A DNA stretch of 46,698 nt from positions 1 to 46,698 of the forward strand of contig DDUN01000020.1 in assembly GCA_002344825.1 (NCBI GenBank), in the 5' to 3' direction. Shown piece after piece: positions 8,026 to 16,420 of this stretch (its first letter is position 1; each line of letters begins with the position of its first letter). The position numbers and the translations under genes are program-made. The notes beneath the pieces are model-generated. The model saw only the letters and a program-made list of their open reading frames with translations. It was not told the origin of the DNA and searched no databases. The stretch comes from Candidatus Multiplicimicrobium inquinatum. GTDB lineage: Bacteria; Omnitrophota; Omnitrophia; Omnitrophales; Aquincolibacteriaceae.

Positions 8026-8971
8026 CGCAACCTGAGCTCGCTTCACTCCGCTGAAGCGCATGATCGATTAATTTTAACAACAAGGCCGCCAAGCGCGGAT
8101 CATTTCCCGGCGTTGGAGCGCGGAAAAATCCAATCCCTAGTTCTGCGGCGAGATTTTTAGCCTCAATGTCCAAATCATAAAGCACTTCTGCGTTATCACT
8201 TAAAAACCCCATCGGAATCACGAGCACGGCTTTTTTCCCTGATGCAGCACTTTGTTTGATCGTATCCAAAATGTCGGGGCCTAACCAAGGCTGAGAAGGA
8301 TCACCACTGCGGGACTGATAAACATGCTTCCAGCTTTTAAATCCCGCCTTTTCGGCAGTCAAGTTGCTGGCGGTTTCATATTCAGCGCTATAGATACAGC
8401 TTGGGCAGGCCGAGTCAGTCGGCGTGGGAATCGAATGACATGAAAATAAAATTTCAGTTTGATCTCTCAAAGAAAGCGGAATTGCCGCAAAAGCCTGCTT
8501 GGCAAACGAAGCCAACAAATCAATCCATTCTGAATCACGATACCACGGCTCTAAATATCGATACTCCAATTCTGTAATACCGTGTTCATGTAAAACTTCA
8601 TGAATATTCTCTTTGTAGCGGCGGCAGCTTGCGGTACTGCGAAACGGCGCAAGGATTACGCCAATTCCCTTTTTAAAGCCCTGTTTATGAATTTCTAAAA
8701 CCTGATCCTTTAAAAAAGGTTCGGCATTGCGATGTCCTAAAAAAATAGGCAAATTGACTTTGGATGCATTCCGGATTTGCTGCTCCAACTGCTTTGCCCA
8801 TGGGTTATAAGGAGACCTACCGCCGATCATTTCATAATGATGCGCCACGGCAAGCAACCGCTGCTCCGGAATTTTTCGCCCGGCAGTCACCCTTTTTAAA
8901 AAGGGCATAACCTCTTCCGGTGTCTCCGGGCCGCCAAAACCAATCAGAAGAATATGATCAAATTTTTTCAT
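8018..8971 (-). CDS. hemH: Ferrochelatase
   Basis: A 317-residue enzyme that inserts Fe(II) into protoporphyrin IX or coproporphyrin III in the last steps of heme synthesis. The N-terminal ILLIGFGGPETPEEV motif, GGRSPYN, catalytic H179 in FSCHSIP, and the Glu of the SDNAEVLYDLD motif (E262) are all present. A CPSC motif (C189/C192) and a Cys near the C-terminus might bear on an Fe-S cluster, known in some bacterial homologues; unproven here. I chose ATG 8971 over the TTG at 8989: a TATAAT (8978-8983) ends 6 nt before this ATG, which suggests a leaderless message. No other heme genes are nearby. Confidence 0.93.
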   Translation of the reverse strand: MKKFDHILLIGFGGPETPEEVMPFLKRVTAGRKIPEQRLLAVAHHYEMIGGRSPYNPWAKQLEQQIRNASKVNLPIFLGHRNAEPFLKDQVLEIHKQGFKKGIGVILAPFRSTASCRRYKENIHEVLHEHGITELEYRYLEPWYRDSEWIDLLASFAKQAFAAIPLSLRDQTEILFSCHSIPTPTDSACPSCIYSAEYETASNLTAEKAGFKSWKHVYQSRSGDPSQPWLGPDILDTIKQSAASGKKAVLVIPMGFLSDNAEVLYDLDIEAKNLAAELGIGFFRAPTPGNDPRLAALLLKLIDHALQRSEASSGCVI

Positions 8972-8977
8972 CGAGTT

Positions 8978-8983
8978 ATTATA
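8978..8983 (-). promoter_or_regulatory. -10 box directly before hemH
   Basis: Perfect TATAAT on the minus strand with a 6-nt gap to ATG 8971. The expected transcription start coincides with the start codon. The -35 region is not recognisable. Confidence 0.5.
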
Positions 8984-9087
8984 AATCAAACCTTCTAACA
9001 GAATAGAAATCTATTTGCATGTCAAACAAAGACCTTCTATTATGAAAGTCGTTCTGCTTCTCGAATCACATTCAACTCGGGGGTTTT

Positions 9088-9375
9088 ATGAAAAAGACAA
9101 TCGCAACCATGTTGCTCGCTTTCACTCTGCTCGCCTCTTCATCCAACGCTTGGGCTGAAAACACCGCAAAACACGGAGAAATTACGGGCAAAACTGTTTG
9201 TTACGGGTTGGCATCTTTGATTATTTGGCCGGGTATCGGGCAATATTTGAATGATCAGCAAACCAAAAAGAATGTCACGCATGCCATTCTTGGTTTAACC
9301 GGTATTTTCCGCTTTTGGTCGGGCTGGGACGCTTTAGTTGACCGCAACGGCGGACGCTGGGACGGGAAGATTTAG
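9088..9375 (+). CDS. Small exported protein of unknown function
   Basis: A 95-residue protein with a clear Sec signal peptide (MKKTIATMLLAFTLLAS, predicted cleavage after AWA at residue 23). The mature part has a hydrophobic stretch (LASLIIWPGIGQYL) and a Trp-rich end (FWSGWDALVDRNGGRW). The PGIGQ turn followed by a helix recalls TM2-like or DUF5683-type small envelope proteins, but I do not assign a family. The SD is GGGG four nt before ATG. It ends just ahead of the large hairpin at 9378. Confidence 0.7.
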   Translation: MKKTIATMLLAFTLLASSSNAWAENTAKHGEITGKTVCYGLASLIIWPGIGQYLNDQQTKKNVTHAILGLTGIFRFWSGWDALVDRNGGRWDGKI

Positions 9376-9377
9376 TC

Positions 9378-9469
9378 GATTATAAAAATAAAAAGACCCG
9401 CCAGATGAGTTCCGCAGGGCAAAGCCCGAGGACTGTTTGAATCTGGCGGGTCTTTTTATTTTTATAATC
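9378..9469 (+). terminator. 29-bp perfect stem with conserved-loop insert (loop family, copy 1)
   Basis: Arms 9378-9406 and 9441-9469 pair perfectly over 29 bp, with T5 and T5 runs in the 3' arm. The 34-nt loop contains a 31-nt segment (9410-9440) that recurs at 45040-45070 with only two differences, although the two stems are unrelated. The loop has its own mini-hairpin GGGC/GCCC. It follows the small secreted protein gene and faces queH. Confidence 0.8.
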
Positions 9470-9511
9470 TCCGCGCATGAAGGCAATCTTTACAAGCTTA
9501 TCTTTCTATTA

Positions 9512-10231
9512 CTAAACGGGTTCTCGCAAACCGATATTATTGCGGCAAATCTCTGCGGACTTTTCAGCAGCTCGATAGTAGTCCTTCCCTAACTCTATCT
9601 TAGGTCGTCCTTTCGACATTCTCCATTCATTGGTATCACGCAAAGAATAAGCGCAACCGCAATACTGCTGAGCGTAAAATTCTTCTTTCTTCGCGATTTC
9701 TATCATCCGCTCAGAACCGCGCTCTTTGCGCCAGTTATAATCCCAGTACTTAACGCCGGGATACAAAGACGCGGCTTTCACGCCAGCTTGAGTTACTTGA
9801 TCAAAATTCTTCCAGCGTGAAATTCCGAGACAGCTGGTTATCACTTTAAATCCGTTTTGCGCCGCATATTCGGCAGTTTTTACAAAGCGCATTTCGAAGC
9901 ACATGGAACAGCGCTCGCCCCGCTCAGGATCTTTTTCGTGACCCTTCATCATTTCAAACCAGCGGTTTTTGTCATAGTCATCATCCACGAAAGGAATGCC
10001 CAACTTTTCGGCATAACGGATATTTTCTTCTTTGCGCAAAAGATACTCTTCGATGGGATGAATATTGGGATTATAAAAATAAATCGTGAGATCAAGCCCC
10101 GCTTTGTGCATATCCTCAATCACCGAACCGGAACAAGGAGCGCAGCAAGAATGCAGCAAAACCTTTTTCTCTCTATCCGGGGGCATCAGAGGAGCTCCCA
10201 AGTTTCGGTCTTTATTTTTGTGATCAAGCAT
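9512..10231 (-). CDS. queH: Epoxyqueuosine reductase QueH
   Basis: A 239-residue member of the QueH (formerly DUF208) family, the non-B12 enzyme that reduces epoxyqueuosine to queuosine in tRNA with GUN anticodons. The family Cys pairs are in place: HSCCAPCSG near residue 28, CSMCFEMR in the middle and QQYCGCAYS near the C-terminus; these bind an Fe-S cluster and a second metal site. The extended -10 TGGTATAAT ends 5 nt before ATG 10231, with no SD, so the message may be leaderless. Divergent from the metal-exporter gene across 65 bp. No other queuosine genes are in view. Confidence 0.93.
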   Translation of the reverse strand: MLDHKNKDRNLGAPLMPPDREKKVLLHSCCAPCSGSVIEDMHKAGLDLTIYFYNPNIHPIEEYLLRKEENIRYAEKLGIPFVDDDYDKNRWFEMMKGHEKDPERGERCSMCFEMRFVKTAEYAAQNGFKVITSCLGISRWKNFDQVTQAGVKAASLYPGVKYWDYNWRKERGSERMIEIAKKEEFYAQQYCGCAYSLRDTNEWRMSKGRPKIELGKDYYRAAEKSAEICRNNIGLREPV

Positions 10232-10236
10232 GCGGA

Positions 10237-10290
10237 ATTATACCATGTCAAATTTCGAAACCAATCCGCCTTGACGGCTTCCTGTATAAT
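10237..10290. promoter_or_regulatory. Divergent leaderless-type promoters of queH and the metal exporter
   Basis: A TATAAT on the minus strand (10237-10242, extended by TGG) lies 5 nt before queH. A TATAAT on the plus strand (10285-10290) lies 6 nt before the exporter ATG. Both starts lack an SD. The two -10 boxes face outward within a 65-bp gap. Confidence 0.55.
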
Positions 10291-10296
10291 AGCGGC

Positions 10297-11376
10297 ATGC
10301 AATTTATAGCTGAACTTATCAACGACACGGTCTGGTTTTTAGCGCTGGTCTTTGTGATGCTGCTTTGGGCTGATTACATCAATACACTCACGCGCGGAAA
10401 AGCGGCGGAACATCTTAAAAAACATCCGGGTCACCAATATTTTTCAGGAACTTTCCTAGGAAGCATTCCCGGCTGTTTCGGCTCTTTCATTAATGTTTCG
10501 CTTTATACCCATCGGCTTTATTCTTTCGGGGCTTTGCTGGCAGGCATGATCGCCACCACCGGCGACGAGGGATTTTTTATGCTCGCTCTTTTTCCCCAAA
10601 AAGCTCTTTTATTAATTGCAGTACTGGCTTTATTAGGCTTGGTAACCGGATGGATTTTTGACCGTCTCTTTCCTGATTTTGAAAAAAGATCGCCCCTTTT
10701 TCACGAGCTTCCCATCCACGGCGAAGACGCGAACCATGACCATACACACTCCGCATCCACTTTAAAAATCTCAACAAAGTCTCTGCGCTGGATTCTTTCA
10801 CTAACCATGCTTTTGCTGGTCGTCGCTTTATCGCAGGGATGGATTCATCATCCTGAATTTATGGAGCATGACCACGCGCACTCTCACGCGGAAGAGCATA
10901 CCTGCCAAAACCACGAGCGCGGAGAAACATGGTTCACGATTTTCGCACTTTTGTCTGCTCTTTGGATTTTTATCAAAGCTTCTCCGCATTATCTCGAAGA
11001 GCATATCGGAAGCCATATCATTAAGCATCATTTGCCGAAATTCGCGCTTTGGACGGCGGGAACTTTACTCTTGGTTAAAATAGGAACTGAGTGGATCGGA
11101 ATCGACGCATGGCTAAGCCAAAACCTGTGGCAATCGCTGTTCTTCGCGCTTCTTATCGGGCTTTTGCCGGTCTCAGGACCGCATATTGCTTTTACAATTC
11201 TCTTTTCGCAGGGGGCTATTCCCTTTTCGATCCTGCTGGCAAACTCCATCGTTCAAAGCGGTCATGGTGTCCTGCCTTTGCTTCCCTATCCCAAACGGGA
11301 TGTCTTAGCTCTTAAGGGCGTTAAGTTAATTTTAGGGCTTTTGATCGGCGGAATTTTTCTGGCGGCGGGATATTAA
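10297..11376 (+). CDS. ArsP_2-type putative heavy-metal/manganese exporter, His-rich
   Basis: A 359-residue membrane protein with about ten hydrophobic segments in two halves. It resembles the putative 10-TM heavy-metal exporter family (PF11449). Two short His/Asp-rich loops are visible: HGEDANHDHTHS (about residues 141-152) and EHDHAHSHAEEHTCQNHE (about 190-207), likely metal-binding. The motifs GSIPGCFGSF and LLPVSGPHIAF sit at equivalent places in the two halves and suggest an inverted repeat. Metal identity is not known. It is read from a TATAAT 6 nt before the ATG. Convergent with phoR, overlapping by 4 bp. Confidence 0.75.
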   Translation: MQFIAELINDTVWFLALVFVMLLWADYINTLTRGKAAEHLKKHPGHQYFSGTFLGSIPGCFGSFINVSLYTHRLYSFGALLAGMIATTGDEGFFMLALFPQKALLLIAVLALLGLVTGWIFDRLFPDFEKRSPLFHELPIHGEDANHDHTHSASTLKISTKSLRWILSLTMLLLVVALSQGWIHHPEFMEHDHAHSHAEEHTCQNHERGETWFTIFALLSALWIFIKASPHYLEEHIGSHIIKHHLPKFALWTAGTLLLVKIGTEWIGIDAWLSQNLWQSLFFALLIGLLPVSGPHIAFTILFSQGAIPFSILLANSIVQSGHGVLPLLPYPKRDVLALKGVKLILGLLIGGIFLAAGY

Positions 11377-12644
11377 GCTAACGGAAAAAATAAAATAAAA
11401 GAGGTTCCGATGCCCTGCTCACCGGACTCACACCGCACGGAGCCATGATGCGCTTCCATAATATGCTTGACGATAGAAAGCCCAAGACCAGTCCCGCCCG
11501 TGTCGCGTGAGCGGGCCTTATCCTCCCGAAAAAACCGCTGAAACACTTTATCGCGATTTTCAGGCTGAATACCCTGTCCTGAATCTGTAATGCGAATTTC
11601 AATGCCTGCATTCCCAGCCTTTCTCGCAATCAAAGTAATTTTTCCGTTTTCGGGAGTAAATTTAACGGAGTTATCCAGAAGATTGATTAAAACTTGCCGA
11701 AATTGATCCCTGTGCGCCTGCACTTCTGAATCCGATTCTATTTCATCCTGAAAGCTGATTTTTTTCTGATCAAATCTCAAGCGAAACAACTCCAGAACTT
11801 CTTTCAGTTCTTTTGTAACGCTCAGTTTCTCTTTCTTAAAAATCTGACTTGGATTTTCTATCTTTGAAAGCACAAGCAAGTCCTCGATAAGGCGCGCCAA
11901 TCGTTCCGTATCTTTCCTCATCAGCCCCAAAAAGTGAAAGCGCGCGGAATCATCATCGCTGGCTCCGTCCAAAAGTGTTTCAACAAATCCCTGAATCGAA
12001 GTAAGAGGCGTACGGAGCTCATGCGAAACGTTGGCGACAAAATCACGGCGCATATTTTCAAGTCTTTTAATTGAAGAGATGTCGGTAAGAACAAACAAAG
12101 CCGTAACTCCACGGACATTTAAAATCCGGATCATGGTGAGCTGAATCCATTTTTCGGATTGATCCAAAAACTCTATTTCGAATACCGCTTTGTTCTCTTG
12201 GCGAAAAAAATCTTCCGCGGCCTGAAGCGCGGCATGATAACGCAAAACCTCAAAAAGTTTTTTTCCGCCATGACCGGCTTCAGGAACATTCATAAGGCGG
12301 CAGAATGCTGGGTTACAAATCACCACATCCAGATCCGCGTTGACAGCCACAATGCCATTTGGAAAACCATGAATCACGCCGCGTAAAGATTCATTTTCAA
12401 TCATCGTTTTTTGGTTGCGTTTGTGAATCAGGCTTTGTAGCCTCTTTAATTCTTGCTCAGGGGGCTCCTGCGACAAAATCCGGGTCACGGAAGAGGTTTC
12501 TTCTAGGAGTTTAAAAATAGCCTGTATCGCATTAGAACAGCCCGACAAAGATTTTTCAAATGCTTTGGTTCGGAAATATAAAAAAACCGCGGCAACAGCA
12601 GCGACGAGAAGAAGTAGGAGCAAAAAGAGAAGCAGCAAATTCAT
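11373..12644 (-). CDS. phoR: PhoR-type sensor histidine kinase
   Basis: A 423-residue kinase: one N-terminal membrane helix (residues 1-24), a PAS domain (about 85-195), a HisKA dimerisation helix with the phosphorylated H208 in ANVSHELRTPLTS, and an HATPase domain with N-box NLLDNSVKF, DSGQGI and GTGLGLSIV. This layout is that of the phosphate sensor PhoR, which phosphorylates PhoB under phosphate limitation. It lies 12 nt downstream of the response regulator, so the two are co-transcribed. The phosphate role rests on architecture only; no pst or phoU gene is in the window. Confidence 0.88.
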   Translation of the reverse strand: MNLLLLFLLLLLLVAAVAAVFLYFRTKAFEKSLSGCSNAIQAIFKLLEETSSVTRILSQEPPEQELKRLQSLIHKRNQKTMIENESLRGVIHGFPNGIVAVNADLDVVICNPAFCRLMNVPEAGHGGKKLFEVLRYHAALQAAEDFFRQENKAVFEIEFLDQSEKWIQLTMIRILNVRGVTALFVLTDISSIKRLENMRRDFVANVSHELRTPLTSIQGFVETLLDGASDDDSARFHFLGLMRKDTERLARLIEDLLVLSKIENPSQIFKKEKLSVTKELKEVLELFRLRFDQKKISFQDEIESDSEVQAHRDQFRQVLINLLDNSVKFTPENGKITLIARKAGNAGIEIRITDSGQGIQPENRDKVFQRFFREDKARSRDTGGTGLGLSIVKHIMEAHHGSVRCESGEQGIGTSFILFFPLA

Positions 12645-12656
12645 GCGGTTTTGCTT

Positions 12657-13358
12657 TTAGGCCTTATCGCAATTCATGCGATAGCCTACATTTTTGACGG
12701 TAATGATTCGATCCGCTTCGGTTTTTAGTTTTTTCCGAAGCTGTCCCACATGCATGTCAATTGTGCGGGTTTCGATGTTTTCAGAGTGTTCATAGCCCCA
12801 AACCTGATCCAAGAGCTGGTCACGGCTTAAAACGCGCCCATCAGCCTCAAGCAAAGCCTTCAGCAAATCATACTCCTTGGAAGTAAGATAGAGTGGCTTA
12901 CCTTTAAGTGAAGCCTCATGCCGGCTATCATCTAAAAGCAAGTCACCCAATTCGAAAAGCTCTTTCCCGCCGGAAACACCGCTTTTTTTCTGCCTGCGCA
13001 AAACAGCTTTAATGCGGGCCAAAAGCTCACGGACTCCAAAAGGCTTGGCAAGATAGTCATCCGCCCCGATCTCAAGCCCTAAAACTTTATCCGCTTCTTC
13101 CGACTTCGCGGTGACCATAATAATCGGAATACCCGAGGTCCGTATATTGGTCTTAAGCATTCGGCAAACTTCGATGCCATCCATTTTGGGCATCATCAAA
13201 TCCAGCAAAATTAAGTCCGGCTTTTCTTCCAAAGCCATTTCTGAACCCGCCACGCCGTCATAAGCGGAAAACACCTTATAACCTTCCTTTTGAAGGTTAT
13301 ATTTGATTAATTCCTGAATCGCGGGCTCATCCTCAACAATTAGAATTTTCTTTGACAT
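12657..13358 (-). CDS. phoB: PhoB/OmpR-family response regulator
   Basis: A 233-residue two-domain regulator. The receiver domain has the acidic pocket E9/D10, phospho-acceptor D53 (LLDLMMPKMD) and the conserved Lys in AKPFGVREL. The C-terminal winged HTH (residues 130-230) has SKEYDLLKALL and the TIDMHVGQLRKKL recognition helix of the PhoB class. The SD is GAGG, 7 nt before ATG. First gene of the pair with phoR. I looked for a Pho box upstream and found none convincing. Confidence 0.9.
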   Translation of the reverse strand: MSKKILIVEDEPAIQELIKYNLQKEGYKVFSAYDGVAGSEMALEEKPDLILLDLMMPKMDGIEVCRMLKTNIRTSGIPIIMVTAKSEEADKVLGLEIGADDYLAKPFGVRELLARIKAVLRRQKKSGVSGGKELFELGDLLLDDSRHEASLKGKPLYLTSKEYDLLKALLEADGRVLSRDQLLDQVWGYEHSENIETRTIDMHVGQLRKKLKTEADRIITVKNVGYRMNCDKA

Positions 13359-13604
13359 GCTCTAACCTCATCGTGTCATCAAATTTGTTTCTACAATTAT
13401 CATCTCTTAAGGCTTAAACGGCAAATTGCTTTTTAATATTTGCAAAGATTTTACACGTCCATGACATGAAAGCTCGATTCAGAGCACATTTTTGTTCAAA
13501 AACGATCGCAAAAAAGAATCTACGCCCTCACGCGCACTCCTCAAAAAAAAATTGGCACACGGATTGCTATTGTTCTTTTGTTGTTAACCTTCCGATCAAC
13601 CCCG

Positions 13605-13639
13605 GAGCGCTGGCCTTAACATCCCCAAGGCTGGCGCTC
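13605..13639 (+). terminator. GC-rich stem-loop, terminator-like
   Basis: GAGCGC pairs with GCGCTC and GCCTT with AAGGC, with a 2-nt internal mismatch and an 8-nt loop. The sequence TCTTATTT follows on the plus strand. It would end a plus-strand transcript, although no plus-strand gene precedes it. Confidence 0.4.
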
Positions 13640-13650
13640 TCTTATTTAAA

Positions 13651-13767
13651 GCTCATTTTAAAAAGTTGTCTACTGCGTTGCGTATTGCGCATCTTTGCTC
13701 AGCGTAGGTTCCACTACGCTTCCGCAGATGCTCATCCGCGCCTTGTATCCAAACTCTTTTAAACGAG
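13651..13767 (+). repeat. Long bipartite palindromic repeat, copy A
   Basis: Shares the core order of the family: GTCTACTGCGTTGC, inner hairpin GCGTAG/CTACGC, CTTCCGC, GCGCCTTG. Outer arms GCTC...TTTTAAAA and TTTTAAA...GAGC pair with each other but differ from those of other copies. Lies 60 bp past the ftsK stop, in the opposite orientation to ftsK. Confidence 0.8.
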
Positions 13768-13828
13768 CTTTACCACTCAGACGGGTATTTGCTAATGTGG
13801 TTGCGCCTCAGCGCAGAGCTAAAATAAA

Positions 13829-16240
13829 TCAGGCTTGCTCGGAGGGCTCAGGTTCTGCGGATGCGTTCGGATTAGGCAAGTAAATTTCACGTGCTTTCGC
13901 GCCCTGAGAAGGACCTATCACACCTTCGGATTCAAGCTGATCCATAATACGTGCCGCGCGGGTATAGCCGAGCCCCATGCGCCGCTGAAGATTGGACGTT
14001 GAAGCCACACGTGTTTCCAATACAACCCGCATTGCCTCATCATAAAGCTCATCTTTCTCACCGCCGCTGCCGTCCGCATTGCCTTTTTTTTCAGAGCTTG
14101 CGACAAGCTCCTCTAAAAACTCGGGGGTTCCCTGCTTTGCCCAATACTCCACCACATTGCGAATCTCATCATCAGTTACAAAAGGCGCTTGTCCGCGAAT
14201 GAGCTTGGCTTCTCCGGGCTTCAAAAAGAGCAAGTCACCTTTTCCAAGCAATTGATCCGCGCCGTTACCATCCAATACGGTGCGTGAATCTACCTTCGAT
14301 GAAACCTTAAAAGAAACGCGGGCGGGAAAATTAGCTTTAATGACACCGGTGATAACATCCACCGAGGGACGCTGCGTGGCCAAAATCAAATGAATTCCCA
14401 CCGCGCGCGAAAGCTGCGCAAGACGGCAAATCGGCCCTTCGACTTTATCACGCATCGTCATCATCAAATCCGCAAGCTCATCGATAACGACAACAATGTA
14501 GGGTAATTTGTGCGGAATCACATTTTCGGAATCCGGCGATGCCGCAGCCAGAGCATCCTGATCCGCGGATTCGATCATGCGCGCGTTAAATGAAGCAATA
14601 TTCCTTACACCCACTTTCGCCAACAGCCGGTACCGCTTTTCCATTTCAGCCACAACCCAATTAATGGCATGCGCGGCTTTTTTCACATCCGTCACAACGG
14701 GCGTAAGCATATGCGGAATTTTATTGTAAATAGCCATTTCGACCATCTTGGGATCAACCATAACAAACTTAAGCTCATCAGGTGTTCTTGAATAAAGCAG
14801 TCCGCTGATGATTGCGTTCACGCAAACCGTTTTTCCGCTGCCGGTCGTACCCGCGATCAGCATATGGGGCATTCCTGAAAGATCGGAAAGCAACGGCCGC
14901 CCGCTCGTGTCTTTGCCAAGAATCAAAGGTAATGGGTTTTTTCCCGAAGTAAATTCAGGACATTCAACGAGCTCACGCAAATAAACCATATTCGTAACCG
15001 AATTCGGAATTTCAATTCCGATCGCGGATTTACCGGGAATCGGAATAATCATGCGGATACTTGATGCCTTCAATGCTAACGCCAGATTGTCGGAAAGATT
15101 CGCGATCGAATTCACCTTCACGCCGGGCGCGGGCAGCAATTCATAGCGCGTAATAACCGGACCTTGCTCTACTTCCGTCACCTTCACATCGATGCCGAAT
15201 TCGGAAAGGGTTTGCTGAATGATGCGTGAGTTTTCTTCCAAATTATCATTGGATGCTTTAGCCGCGGCCGGACGCACCAATAAATCCTTTGGAGGTAATT
15301 CATACTTTTTCTGCTCAACAGATCCAATCACCCCTTTAAAAGAATCTTCCCCTTCGGGTAAAATGGGTTTGGGAACATCCAGCTTGGGCTTAGGCGGAGA
15401 TTTAGGCCCTGAAGCCGCCGGCTTTACCGCGGACGCGCTTTCAGCCAAAATTTCCTTTTTTAATTCCTCGGCAGCCGCTTGCGCGCCGGGATTGTAAGCT
15501 TTGACCTTAATCGGCTGACTAACGACATTGGGATCAAACGGTGATTCAGGTTCTTTTTTTAATTTTTCTTTTTTCTCTTTTTCAGGTTTAGTTTCAGGCG
15601 ATTTTTGTTTTTCTTTTCTTTGAGCGCGCTCAACTTTTTCATCCTTTTCTTTCCACGGCATTAAATTCGCGATGGACTCAAAAGCATTTGTAATCACGGG
15701 CCAAACCGCAATAATGAGCTGAGCCCCCAATTGCATCACGGCTTCGATCAAAGGAAACAAAAGATAGTCGGTCGCTAAAATTAAAGCGAGTAAAAGAACA
15801 CAGAAAGAAATGATTAAACTTCCGGCAACGCCAAAGTATTTGAGTAAATAAGTGGAAGTCACATGTCCCAGGCAACCGCCCGCGGCAATGCGGTTTTCCT
15901 CCGATGCCAACACAGAAAAAAGCGTCGCGCTCGCGGCAATCGCGGCAAATAATCCGATGAATTTAAAAAGCCGTTTATCAGGAACGCGCTGCTTTAGAAA
16001 GCTCCAGGCCCAAATTAAAAACAACGCCGGAACAAGAAAAGCACTCCATCCAAAACTAAGAAAAAGGCCAAACGCGGTGTAAGCGCCGATAATGCCCGTG
16101 TAGTTATTAACAGGATTGTTAGCATACGAAGTATAAAAAGGAATATCGAGCCGCTGATATCCGACTAAGCTGCAAAGAGCAAAAAGCCCCAGCAGCATAA
16201 AAACAACACCCCAAATTTCATTAACGCGTTCTTTTTTCAT
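13829..16240 (-). CDS. ftsK: DNA translocase FtsK/SpoIIIE
   Basis: An 803-residue protein. The N-terminus has about four to five membrane helices (residues 10-200), followed by a charged linker (about 205-330), the alpha/beta motor domain with Walker A GTTGSGKT and Walker B VVVIDELADLMM, and a C-terminal gamma winged-helix domain (YDEAMRVVLE to LESEGVIG) that reads KOPS-type sequences. FtsK pumps DNA at the division septum and helps resolve chromosome dimers. It is the last gene of the block that starts at nusA. No SD is visible; a TATATA run lies 5 nt before ATG. Confidence 0.96.
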   Translation of the reverse strand: MKKERVNEIWGVVFMLLGLFALCSLVGYQRLDIPFYTSYANNPVNNYTGIIGAYTAFGLFLSFGWSAFLVPALFLIWAWSFLKQRVPDKRLFKFIGLFAAIAASATLFSVLASEENRIAAGGCLGHVTSTYLLKYFGVAGSLIISFCVLLLALILATDYLLFPLIEAVMQLGAQLIIAVWPVITNAFESIANLMPWKEKDEKVERAQRKEKQKSPETKPEKEKKEKLKKEPESPFDPNVVSQPIKVKAYNPGAQAAAEELKKEILAESASAVKPAASGPKSPPKPKLDVPKPILPEGEDSFKGVIGSVEQKKYELPPKDLLVRPAAAKASNDNLEENSRIIQQTLSEFGIDVKVTEVEQGPVITRYELLPAPGVKVNSIANLSDNLALALKASSIRMIIPIPGKSAIGIEIPNSVTNMVYLRELVECPEFTSGKNPLPLILGKDTSGRPLLSDLSGMPHMLIAGTTGSGKTVCVNAIISGLLYSRTPDELKFVMVDPKMVEMAIYNKIPHMLTPVVTDVKKAAHAINWVVAEMEKRYRLLAKVGVRNIASFNARMIESADQDALAAASPDSENVIPHKLPYIVVVIDELADLMMTMRDKVEGPICRLAQLSRAVGIHLILATQRPSVDVITGVIKANFPARVSFKVSSKVDSRTVLDGNGADQLLGKGDLLFLKPGEAKLIRGQAPFVTDDEIRNVVEYWAKQGTPEFLEELVASSEKKGNADGSGGEKDELYDEAMRVVLETRVASTSNLQRRMGLGYTRAARIMDQLESEGVIGPSQGAKAREIYLPNPNASAEPEPSEQA

Positions 16241-16256
16241 AGCTATATATATTTTT

Positions 16257-16278
16257 ACTCTGGGCTTGGCCCAACCGT
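16257..16278 (+). repeat. GCTCT/AACCGC-type hairpin, reverse orientation copy
   Basis: On the plus strand: ACTCT, stem GGGC/GCCC with a short loop, AACCGT. The closing pair is AC/GT instead of GC/GC, so pairing is kept while bases differ. It lies just upstream of ftsK, antisense to it. Confidence 0.45.
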
Positions 16279-16300
16279 ATTAAAAACTCAAATATTTTTT

Positions 16301-16420
16301 AACCGTTCAAAAAGCTTCAGATGCAATGAATCCACAAACGCCCGCGGAGGCGTATGGTGCTCATACGCCGCACAAGGAAGTGCAGTGGATGAAGCCGCAG
16401 ATGAATCTTTTTCAGCGGTT
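16301..16420 (-). repeat. Long bipartite palindromic repeat, copy B
   Basis: Core matches the family on the minus strand. The inner hairpin is GGCGTAT/ATACGCC here, a compensated variant. The outer arms AACCG..AAAAAG and CTTTTT..CGGTT pair. The repeat runs into the stop codon of dut (16419-16421) and probably terminates it. Confidence 0.85.

Larger units (their letters stand above)
13359..13828. other. 470-bp stretch without a protein gene
   Basis: Between the phoB start and the ftsK stop. It holds a stem-loop at 13605-13639 and a copy of the long palindromic repeat (13651-13767), both oriented as if following a plus-strand transcript. The open frames here (for example 13466-13762) have no protein-like composition and run into the repeat. 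A small RNA between about 13440 and 13640 is possible but unproven. Confidence 0.5.

Noticed and set aside
8972..8989. TTG start of hemH at 8989
   Set aside because: AGAAGG is only 1 nt before it; the ATG at 8971 fits the family N-terminus and the -10 spacing better.
10245..10290. TTGACA or TTGACG close to the -10 boxes of queH and the exporter
   Set aside because: Spacings of 3 and 8 bp are too short for a -35 element.
13359..13470. Pho box upstream of phoB
   Set aside because: Only scattered matches (TGTCAT, TTTCTA) at wrong spacing.
13466..13762. A 98-residue plus-strand frame between phoB and ftsK
   Set aside because: Cys/Arg-rich random composition, no SD, and the end runs through repeat copy A.
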